Shown here piece after piece: positions 1-5,276 of a stretch of 5,645 bases of DNA. Under the pieces are notes generated by a model. The model did not search any database, had not been told where the DNA came from, and was given only the letters and a program-made list of their open reading frames with translations. Every line of letters begins with the position of its first letter. Position 1 is the first letter of the stretch. The DNA is taken from the NCBI GenBank assembly GCA_947486885.1, contig CANKVQ010000037.1:1-5645 (forward strand), given 5' to 3'. The position numbers and the translations under genes are program-made. The DNA comes from a bacterium (GTDB lineage: Bacteria > Babelota > Babeliae > Babelales > JABDEC01).

Positions 1-15
1 AATAAATTCAAATTA

Positions 16-777
16 TTAGCGATAATCGCGCTTAAACTTTTTTTCTAAATCTTTTAAATTTAGTAACCATAAAGTAGGTCGTCCATGCGGGCAGGTTAAA
101 CGATTAGGTACATTTTCAAGCTCGTCTAACAAACTATACATTTGCTCATGAGTTAAAATATCACCAGATTTAACCGCAGATTTACAAGCTATTTGAGCTT
201 TAAATAATTTATTTAATTCTTGCCAGAACAGCTCTTTTTCTAAATTATTAATATCATGTGCTGCTACTAATAACTCAGCTAGTAAATTTTTAATATCACC
301 ATTTTTAAAAAATACTGGCGTAGACTGAATTACGATCTGCTGCTCACCAAATTGTTCAATCAAAAAACCATATGTTTTAAGTAAATCCTGGCACTCAATT
401 AAAATTAAAATATCAGCAGGTGTAAAATTTAACACTACGGGAAATAGTAAATTTATAGTTTCAACTGAAACTTGATTTTGCTGTTTAAAATCTTGAGTGA
501 ATTTTTCGTATAAAATACGCTCATGTGCAGCATGCTGGTCTACAAATAATAAACCATCTGATTGCTCAACTAATAAATAAGTTTCCTGATACTGGCCCAA
601 TAATTTATACTGCCGCTGGTTTAAATTTAAGCTCTGTTGTTGATAACTAATAGTGCCAGCATGGTTAATATCTAAGTCTGGCTCTAAATTAACCTGCTCT
701 GGCGATACTAAATTTTGTAAATTATCTTGAACGCAAAAATCTTGATTTTTACTCTGGAGATTGTCTGTATAATTTAC
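16..777 (-). pseudogene. mutL: MutL C-terminal endonuclease/dimerization part, separated from the N-terminal part by an in-frame TAA
   Basis: This is the 3' part of mutL, in the same reading frame as the upstream N-terminal part (778-2022) and separated from it only by a TAA at 778-780. From 777 to 601 the frame is open for 59 codons of linker, then the C-terminal domain begins near 600 with LGQYQETYLL. The metal-dependent endonuclease motif DQHA(X)2E(X)4E is intact as DQHAAHERILYE (505-540). The supporting motifs ACK (in QIACKSAV), CPHGRP (76-93) and a terminal FKR are also present, so this is the nicking, MutH-independent class of MutL. It ends at TAA 16-18. A separate start is doubtful: there is no in-frame ATG or GTG between 777 and 600, and the first candidate is TTG at 598-600, which has no Shine-Dalgarno. 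Without readthrough it is therefore probably not translated well. It could be a pseudogene half, a split gene or a sequencing artefact. The domain identity is secure; its expression is not. Confidence 0.85.
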
Positions 778-780
778 TTA
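778..780 (-). other. In-frame TAA stop interrupting mutL
   Basis: The plus strand reads tta here, giving TAA in the mutL frame between CCG (Pro) and GTA (Val). The upstream start at 2022 and the downstream codons at 600 differ by 1422 nt, an exact multiple of three, and no second stop occurs between 777 and 16. A single base change from a sense codon such as CAA, AAA, GAA or TTA would explain it. The position is in the poorly conserved linker. Confidence 0.9.
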
Positions 781-2022
781 CGGCCAAGTAGTAGCCATTA
801 ATAATTCATGGCTATTAAAATTTTTATTATTTTTATTATTATTTACTAAACTACTAACAGTTATATCTAACTCTAAACTAGTTAAATTTGCAGGCTTGAA
901 ATTTAAACTATTTACATTTAAATTTTGATTTAATTGAGTATTAGCCCAAACATTTGTGAGACTAGCTGAACTCGGTTGCGAGTTAAATTTTTTGGTCACA
1001 TACTGCTCTAAAGTTTGTTTCACAGCTTCATAAACTAAACGTTCGATTTTGTGAGCATGCAAAAATAATACTTCTTCTTTTCTGGGATGAATATTAATAT
1101 CTAGCTCATGTGAATCTACTTCGATAAAAACTATCCCCACCGGAAATCTACCTTCAGGCAGCAAGCCAGCATAGCCCTTTATAATGGCTTTTTGCAATCC
1201 AATGTTACGCACCCAACGTTTATTCACGAATAAAAACAACTGATTGCGATTATAACGTTCAATTTGTGGTACTGAAATTAGACCTGCTAATTGTAAATTG
1301 CTGTTATTATTGTGTTTATTATTACTATTACTGGGGTTATTAATATTAGTAACTAGTTTTAGTACCTGATCAGATAAATTAGTATCCCAAAGCTGTGTCA
1401 AACGATCTTGTAATTCTACAGCCGGACAATTATATAATAATTTATGATCACTAAATAATCTAAAGTGCACTTGGGTGTGCATTAAAGCAAAAGCCTGAAA
1501 TAGTGTTAACATCTGGCGCCATTCTGTTTCCGTTTTTTTTAAAAATTTTAAACGCGCCGGAATATTATAAAATAAATCATGTACTGCTAAGTCCGTACCA
1601 ATTGTGCAGCCTACTGAACTTTGCCAGACCAAATCACCTGCTGCTAATTCTATTTTAGTGCCTATAGCACTATTTAATTCACGCGTAATTAAAATTACCC
1701 GACTAACTGATGAGATACTAGAAAGTGCTTCACCACGAAAACCGTAAGTACTTAAACTTTGCAAATCAGATACTTGCGTTAATTTACTAGTAGCATGATG
1801 CGCAAAACATAACTCCGCATCAATTTTCGACATGCCACAACCATTATCAACTAAGCGAATTAATTTTTTACCTGCATCTTCAAGATAGATATCGATTTTA
1901 GTTGCACCAGCATCGATACTATTTTCTAATAACTCTTTTAGAACATTTGCAGGTCGTTCAACTACTTCACCAGCCGCAATCTTACGCGCTTCAATGTCAG
2001 AAAGTTGTTTAATTTTATTCAT
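778..2022 (-). CDS. mutL: DNA mismatch repair protein MutL, N-terminal ATPase part (ends at in-frame TAA)
   Basis: MutL couples MutS mismatch recognition to strand incision. This 414-residue product holds the GHKL ATPase and transducer domains, about residues 1-340, followed by a linker. Visible motifs are the catalytic Glu and Mg-binding Asn in KELLENSIDAGAT (E30, N34), DNGCGM (59-64), HHATSK (75-80), YGFRGEALSS (93-102), and the transducer loop HPRKEE with the conserved Lys at 315. An Asn-rich insertion lies at about residues 226-242, and a second Asn/Lys run at 393-403 in the linker. The start is ATG at 2020-2022, overlapping the pilN stop as ATGAATAA. There is no Shine-Dalgarno, so translation is probably coupled to pilN. 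The frame stops after TTWP at TAA 778-780, whereas the C-terminal domain continues in the same frame to 16. A full-length protein would have about 667 residues, near the family norm. The truncated form keeps ATPase motifs but lacks the dimerization and endonuclease domain. Confidence 0.95.
   Translation of the reverse strand: MNKIKQLSDIEARKIAAGEVVERPANVLKELLENSIDAGATKIDIYLEDAGKKLIRLVDNGCGMSKIDAELCFAHHATSKLTQVSDLQSLSTYGFRGEALSSISSVSRVILITRELNSAIGTKIELAAGDLVWQSSVGCTIGTDLAVHDLFYNIPARLKFLKKTETEWRQMLTLFQAFALMHTQVHFRLFSDHKLLYNCPAVELQDRLTQLWDTNLSDQVLKLVTNINNPSNSNNKHNNNSNLQLAGLISVPQIERYNRNQLFLFVNKRWVRNIGLQKAIIKGYAGLLPEGRFPVGIVFIEVDSHELDINIHPRKEEVLFLHAHKIERLVYEAVKQTLEQYVTKKFNSQPSSASLTNVWANTQLNQNLNVNSLNFKPANLTSLELDITVSSLVNNNKNNKNFNSHELLMATTWP
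814..846 (-). repeat. AAT/AAA-rich simple repeat in the mutL linker
   Basis: On the coding strand this is a run of AAT and AAA codons, including two copies of the 9-mer AATAATAAA in tandem. It encodes the Asn/Lys-rich segment VNNNKNNKNFN. It lies about 35 nt upstream of the interrupting stop. Such tracts are prone to slippage, but the frame is preserved here. Confidence 0.75.
879..910. repeat. Imperfect AT-rich inverted repeat in the mutL linker
   Basis: TAGTTAAATTT (879-889) and AAATTTAAACTA (899-910) are complementary apart from one bulged base, around a 9-nt loop. The segment is coding for the linker. With this base composition it may be chance. Confidence 0.45.
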
Positions 2023-2584
2023 AATTTTTAACTTTTAATTGTAAAGAAAATTGATTACGTAATGATTTTTTCTTACGACCAGACCGATTAGTTTCTTCAG
2101 CTTTAATGGCATCTAGCTTACCATTGATTACATAATCCAGCGATGACAATTTATGCCAAAAACTAATTATTTGATCTGGCGAATTACCGAAACCTTCAAT
2201 TATAATTTTATCTCCAACTATCAATTCGATCTTAGATAGTACTAGTTTAGCCGGCATCAAATTAGCAATGTCTAATAAATAAGTTGCTAAATCGTGACAT
2301 TGGGTAGATTTTTGCATATGAAAATAATCTAATTTTTGCTCTAGTCGTTTTTTTTCACTTATCAAATTATGCTTATCTCGCACCGCTTGATCAAAATCAA
2401 CTAAATCAGCTTCTAAAATATACACTTGCTTGCGAATAACGCGATAAATATAAAATTTATGTACACACAATAAACCAAAGATTAAAACTAAACTAAGAAT
2501 TATTGGACCTAAGCGCTTAGACCATAAACAGCACAACTGGCTATGTATAAATGAAATAGGCATAGTAAAACTATTTTTTTTCAT
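2015..2584 (-). CDS. pilN: PilN-like inner-membrane assembly protein (type IV pilus / competence platform)
   Basis: The 189-residue product has the PilN layout. A short cytoplasmic N-terminus is followed by one membrane segment at about residues 25-44 (LGPIILSLVLIFGLLC...). Next come a charged coiled-coil stretch at about 50-92 and a C-terminal ferredoxin-like domain. That domain shows the family pattern: LMPAKLVLSKIEL, then IIIEGFGNSPDQIISFWHKL, and a final strand NQFSLQLKV. In known systems PilN binds PilM through its N-terminus and PilO through its periplasmic domain. I chose ATG at 2582-2584, which begins MKKNSF. It follows the upstream stop by 2 nt and has the purine-rich GGAAAGAG just ahead of it. 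A TTG at 2597-2599 would add five residues and overlap the upstream gene. The stop overlaps the mutL start. A basic patch (about 168-175) and A8 tracts at codons 2-4 and at 2348-2355 are unusual. The family call rests on fold pattern and context, not on close similarity. Confidence 0.72.
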   Translation of the reverse strand: MKKNSFTMPISFIHSQLCCLWSKRLGPIILSLVLIFGLLCVHKFYIYRVIRKQVYILEADLVDFDQAVRDKHNLISEKKRLEQKLDYFHMQKSTQCHDLATYLLDIANLMPAKLVLSKIELIVGDKIIIEGFGNSPDQIISFWHKLSSLDYVINGKLDAIKAEETNRSGRKKKSLRNQFSLQLKVKNYE

Positions 2585-2586
2585 AA

Positions 2587-3219
2587 CTACTCTTTCCAAG
2601 CAATATACAACCCCAAACAGGCTAATAATGCCTGATGTTCAACTAAATTTAAATCAGTTAAATTTAGTTGAACATCAAGATTAACCTTTGAACTTTTGGG
2701 TAATACTAAACGCTTTAAATCTAGCGTTATTTCAAAATCTGACACTTTTAATAAACCTAATAAAGCACCATTAAAACTAGTTATGCCAATTAAATTTAAA
2801 TTTTGCTGAATAAAAACCAACTGATACTGTAAAGTAATCCCAATGGGTATATGGGCCAAATAAGACCAGTTTTGTGTAGAATTATCTACACAACCATTAA
2901 TACTGATGCGAGAAAATTTATGTTCAATAAGATTATTATTAAGCTCATTTAAATTTTCAATAATTGTTGAGCCAGCTAAAATTAAGCCATATCGTGCCAT
3001 CTTTAAGTTGTATTTTGTAATAAAGCTTAGCAAATAATTTTTAAGAACTGTGGGATTACAAAGTACCAAATTTTGTACAATTTTAGGATCTAAATTAAAA
3101 GTCTGTTGTGCAACTATCTGCATATCTGGATAATTACCGGTCCAGCAAATACAAGTTAAAACATGGCTATCTAAATACATAGCTACAAATTTTTGAGTAT
3201 CAAAACGCCAAAATCGCAT
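2587..3219 (-). CDS. Short PilM/HofM-like protein
   Basis: This 210-residue protein has no signal peptide or membrane segment. Its layout resembles PilM/HofM, the actin-fold cytoplasmic protein that recruits PilN. It has an N-terminal strand pair (KFVAMYLDSHVLTCICW), then NYLLSFITKYNLKMARYG leading into LILAGSTIIENL. A middle domain follows with QYQLVFIQQNLNLIGITSFN and GALLGLL, and the C-terminal ALLACLGLYIAW is reminiscent of the PilM ending ALGLALR. It is much shorter than typical PilM (about 350 residues) and closer to HofM. No phosphate-binding glycine motif is obvious, so it may be a non-nucleotide-binding scaffold. The placement directly before a PilN-like gene, 2 nt away, supports the call. 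The start is ATG at 3217-3219. The AGG upstream is only 3 nt away, too close for a good Shine-Dalgarno, so translation may be coupled to prmC. The stop is TAG. The 3' end contains a perfect 20-bp inverted repeat. Confidence 0.6.
   Translation of the reverse strand: MRFWRFDTQKFVAMYLDSHVLTCICWTGNYPDMQIVAQQTFNLDPKIVQNLVLCNPTVLKNYLLSFITKYNLKMARYGLILAGSTIIENLNELNNNLIEHKFSRISINGCVDNSTQNWSYLAHIPIGITLQYQLVFIQQNLNLIGITSFNGALLGLLKVSDFEITLDLKRLVLPKSSKVNLDVQLNLTDLNLVEHQALLACLGLYIAWKE
2633..2677. repeat. Perfect 20-bp inverted repeat with 5-nt loop (hairpin) inside the pilM-like gene
   Basis: The left arm 2633-2652 begins TGATGTTCAACTAAA. The right arm 2658-2677 is its exact reverse complement and ends TTTAGTTGAACATCA. 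The loop is ATCAG (2653-2657). All 20 positions pair. The repeat is read through as protein residues about 181-196 (LDVQLNLT then DLNLVEHQ). No T-run follows on either strand, so it is not a standard terminator. On the mRNA it ends about 46 nt before the gene's stop and 48 nt before the pilN ATG. It could be an mRNA processing or stability element, a cruciform, or an inserted palindromic element. Confidence 0.95.
2872..2893. repeat. 9-bp perfect hairpin in the pilM-like gene
   Basis: TTGTGTAGA (2872-2880) and TCTACACAA (2885-2893) are exact reverse complements around the loop ATTA. The hairpin lies in coding sequence (residues near CVDNSTQ). A stem of this size could occur by chance in a window of this length. 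Confidence 0.6.
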
Positions 3220-3240
3220 ACACCTAAGATAATTTAAGTT

Positions 3241-4212
3241 TTAAATTAATCGCATTTCTAACATGCGATCTTTACCATACATGTCGCAATGGGTAACTAT
3301 CTGTTTAAACCCAGCAGCTTGTGCTAACAATATAACTGCTCTAGCTTGTAAACACCCAATTTCAAGATATAAAATTTTAATTTTAATTTGCACAGCTAAT
3401 TTAATAATCTGACGAATTAAATCTAAGCCATCTGTACCAGACACTAAAGCTATAGGATCTTCCCACTCACGCACATTCGAAGCTAATTCTGAATATTCTA
3501 ACTCAGTAATATAAGGTGGGTTAGCCGTAATTATATCAAAGCCGCTAACTTTGTTAGAATTACTAAATTTACTTGAACTACTAGCGCTAGAATCATGGAG
3601 AATATTAAATTCGCTCGAACTGAGTATATTACTATTTAGTTTGTTAAGATCAAAATTAATCACGGCCAAATTATTAATTTGATTAGTTAATTTATTTTTC
3701 TCGATTAGCTCGCAAGCTTGAGGATTAATATCAACGGCATAAACGTGACTATCAGGCAAAGCCTGTGCTAACGCTAGTCCAATACAACCAGTTCCAGCGC
3801 ACAAATCTAAAATTTTAAACCCAGGTTTAATTTGACTTATCTTTCTATTATTAGTGATAATTTTTTGGTAGTTGGTTTTTGTGTAATCTGCCTTTAATTG
3901 TTTAATTACAATCGCACACCATTCTTCAGTCTCAGGCCTGGGAATCAAAATCGGCGGTGCAACTAAAATTTGTAAACCTAAAAAACTAACATCGCCCAAA
4001 ATATATTGTACCGGTTTATGGGCTTGTACAATTTGATCGACCCAACTAGCTAACTGCGCTTGGTCTTGAGCCGACAAGCTCAACTCCGAAAGTAAAATTA
4101 ACGCTACTTTAGTTTTTTGAAAAAGTTTTTCTAGCAACCACCAAGCAACTTGCTCACTTAAACCATGCTGAACTAATTCACTAATTAATTTAGTAACAGC
4201 TATTTTTTGCAA
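3241..4212 (-). CDS. prmC: Peptide chain release factor N5-glutamine methyltransferase PrmC (HemK)
   Basis: PrmC methylates the glutamine of the GGQ motif in release factors RF1 and RF2 using S-adenosylmethionine, in the cytoplasm. The N-terminal helical domain (about 1-75) leads into KPVQYILGDVSFLGL and LIPRPETEEW (89-98), which are family hallmarks. The SAM-binding motif is LDLCAGTGCIG (135-145), the acidic ribose-binding motif is VDINPQA (150-156), and the catalytic NPPY is at 221-224. The C-terminal part has LYLEIGCLQ and DMYGKDRML. At 323 residues it is longer than the usual 275-285, mostly because of a Ser/Asn-rich insertion at about 184-214, just before NPPY, and a smaller one near 110-127. 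The start is TTG at 4210-4212, backed by a strong GGTGGGAG upstream; no usable in-frame ATG exists near the N-terminus. It begins 31 nt after ftsY and ends 21 nt before the pilM-like gene. Confidence 0.95.
   Translation of the reverse strand: MQKIAVTKLISELVQHGLSEQVAWWLLEKLFQKTKVALILLSELSLSAQDQAQLASWVDQIVQAHKPVQYILGDVSFLGLQILVAPPILIPRPETEEWCAIVIKQLKADYTKTNYQKIITNNRKISQIKPGFKILDLCAGTGCIGLALAQALPDSHVYAVDINPQACELIEKNKLTNQINNLAVINFDLNKLNSNILSSSEFNILHDSSASSSSKFSNSNKVSGFDIITANPPYITELEYSELASNVREWEDPIALVSGTDGLDLIRQIIKLAVQIKIKILYLEIGCLQARAVILLAQAAGFKQIVTHCDMYGKDRMLEMRLI
3571..3663 (-). repeat. Low-complexity Ser/Asn insertion in prmC with a diverged internal duplication
   Basis: This segment encodes two related stretches, SSSEFNILHDSSA and SSSSKFSNSNK. 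At DNA level, AGAATTACTAAATTTACTTGAAC and AGAATATTAAATTCGCTCGAAC on the plus strand (starting near 3557 and 3600) look like diverged copies. A 10-bp palindrome CTAGCGCTAG sits at 3581-3590. The insertion falls between the SAM fold's central strands, just before NPPY, in a likely surface loop. Confidence 0.5.
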
Positions 4213-4222
4213 AGTTAATTTT

Positions 4223-4230
4223 CTCCCACC
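4223..4230 (-). promoter_or_regulatory. Ribosome binding site deciding the prmC TTG start
   Basis: On the minus strand GGTGGGAG lies 10 nt upstream of TTG 4212-4210. It is the clearest Shine-Dalgarno in the window, and the in-frame stop TAA at 4237-4239 limits any longer N-terminus. This supports the TTG codon as the true start. Confidence 0.75.
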
Positions 4231-4243
4231 AAAATTTTAAATA

Positions 4244-5152
4244 TTATGCTTGATTGCTTGAAAGCAAGCTAGCAATATACGCTTGAGTGTCGAACGATTC
4301 CAAATCAGTCAATTTCTCACCAGTTGAAATGTAAGCAATCGGCAACTTTAAACTATTTACAATTGCTAACGCAATTCCACCTTTAGCCGCACCATCCATC
4401 TTAGTTAACACCATTCCATTAACTTTAACATGGGCACTAAAAATACGCGCTTGATCTAAAGAATTTTGCCCTAAAGTAGCATCTATAGTTAATAGCACAG
4501 TCACCGCCTGGTCTGGTAACTGTTTTTGAATTACACGTTCAACTTTAGCTAATTCGCGCATCAAATCTTCACGTGCTTGCAATCTACCAGCCGTGTCAAT
4601 TAATAAAATGTCATAATTGCCTGTTTTGAACTCTTCACAACCTCGATAAATCACAGCTGATGGAGCACTATCAGCAGCACCAGAAATTACTTTAACCTGT
4701 AATTTGCTAACTAATTGCTCTAATTGCTGTACGGCTGCAGATCTAAAAGTATCCCCCGCTATAATTAATACTCGTTTGTTAGCCTGAACATATTTTTGCG
4801 CTAACTTGCCTAGTAGCGTAGTCTTACCACTACCGTTAATACCAACCAATAAATATATTTTAGAGTTATTCATATCAAAATTAATACTAGCGTTGACCAA
4901 TAATTCTTGTAAGTAGCTAGCCAAAAGTTTTTTTAACTCCTGACCGGTTGCGATTTTGCCTGCATTATAATCCTGTTGTAGTCTTTGGGTAATTTGACGC
5001 GCTACGGTTAGACCAGTATCGGCTGATAAAAGAATTTTTTCGACTTCTTGAATAGTTTCTTGATCAATTTTACTAGTGTTAAATAAAACATTTAATTTAC
5101 TTGAAACCGCTGAGAACAAAGATTTTAAATTTTTAGAAATAAAGCCAAACAT
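4244..5152 (-). CDS. ftsY: Signal recognition particle receptor FtsY
   Basis: FtsY is the membrane-associated GTPase that docks SRP-ribosome complexes at the SecYEG translocon for co-translational insertion. The 302-residue protein has the NG core and almost no acidic A domain, as in many non-enteric bacteria. The N domain is helical (ETIQEVEKILLSADTGLTVA, about 32-51). The G domain shows the P-loop GINGSGKTT (104-112), GDTFRSAAVQQL (123-134), DTAGR (186-190) and TKMDGAAKGG (250-259). The closing motif is PIAYISTGEKLTDLESFD (271-288). The position after GKTT is Leu where many homologues have Thr, a minor variation. A short amphipathic N-terminal helix (MFGFISKNLKSLF) could aid membrane binding. 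ATG at 5150-5152 follows a weak GGA at 5-nt spacing. It is the first gene of the minus-strand cluster and ends in TAA, 31 nt before prmC. Confidence 0.97.
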   Translation of the reverse strand: MFGFISKNLKSLFSAVSSKLNVLFNTSKIDQETIQEVEKILLSADTGLTVARQITQRLQQDYNAGKIATGQELKKLLASYLQELLVNASINFDMNNSKIYLLVGINGSGKTTLLGKLAQKYVQANKRVLIIAGDTFRSAAVQQLEQLVSKLQVKVISGAADSAPSAVIYRGCEEFKTGNYDILLIDTAGRLQAREDLMRELAKVERVIQKQLPDQAVTVLLTIDATLGQNSLDQARIFSAHVKVNGMVLTKMDGAAKGGIALAIVNSLKLPIAYISTGEKLTDLESFDTQAYIASLLSSNQA

Positions 5153-5173
5153 GTTTATCCATCGTAATTTGCG

Positions 5174-5191
5174 TTAATTAATCTTAATTAA
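5174..5191. repeat. Two TTAATTAA palindromes 10 bp apart in the ftsY leader
   Basis: TTAATTAA occurs at 5174-5181 and again at 5184-5191, separated by TC. Each copy is its own reverse complement, and their spacing is about one helical turn. They lie between the ftsY TATAAT box and its ATG, where an operator could sit. Chance is plausible in AT-rich intergenic DNA. Confidence 0.5.
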
Positions 5192-5196
5192 AATCT

Positions 5197-5202
5197 ATTA
5201 TA
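5197..5202 (-). promoter_or_regulatory. Putative -10 box of the ftsY operon promoter
   Basis: The minus strand reads an exact TATAAT here, 44 nt upstream of the ftsY ATG, so the leader would be about 38 nt. No good -35 hexamer is visible at 16-18 bp; the 17-bp position reads TTAGAG. This is the only strong promoter-like element upstream of the minus-strand cluster. Confidence 0.5.
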
Positions 5203-5241
5203 CAAAAACTAGCCATTAACTCTAATTTACCTATACCAAGC

Positions 5242-5270
5242 TTGACCAAACAACTTTTTCTGCGCAAAAT
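5242..5270 (+). promoter_or_regulatory. Putative promoter of the divergent membrane-protein gene
   Basis: TTGACC (5242-5247) matches five of six positions of the -35 consensus. After 17 bp, CAAAAT (5265-5270) matches four of six of the -10 consensus. The predicted transcript would start at or next to the A of ATG 5277, giving a leaderless mRNA. That would agree with the absence of a Shine-Dalgarno before this gene. Confidence 0.35.
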
Positions 5271-5276
5271 CGTTAC

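Noticed and set aside
735..750. Stem-loop AAAAATC-TT-GATTTTT downstream of the mutL stop as a readthrough signal or terminator
   Set aside because: The stem is short, purely AT-rich apart from one pair, has a 2-nt loop, and is about 28 nt away from the stop; it is expected by chance in this composition.
778..780. Reassigned stop codon (TAA read as an amino acid) explaining the mutL interruption
   Set aside because: TAA also ends ftsY, prmC, the pilN-like gene and the mutL C-terminal part at sensible lengths, so general TAA reassignment is not supported.
772..780. Intron-like splice donor (GTAAGT) at the mutL stop
   Set aside because: The reading frame is continuous through the region with only one stop, no intron structure or acceptor is evident, and the genes are bacterial.
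792..814. 7-bp inverted repeat (TAGCCAT / ATGGCTA) just upstream of the mutL stop
   Set aside because: It is within chance expectation and, on the mRNA, is upstream of the stop, where it would not stimulate readthrough.
4014..4032. ATTGTAC / GTACAAT inverted repeat within prmC
   Set aside because: Only 7 bp with a long loop inside a conserved coding region (near KPVQYILG); chance is the best explanation.
4254..4267. Hairpin TTGCTT-GA-AAGCAA at the ftsY 3' end as a terminator
   Set aside because: The stem is short, lies within coding sequence, has no T-run after it, and prmC follows closely with its own ribosome site.
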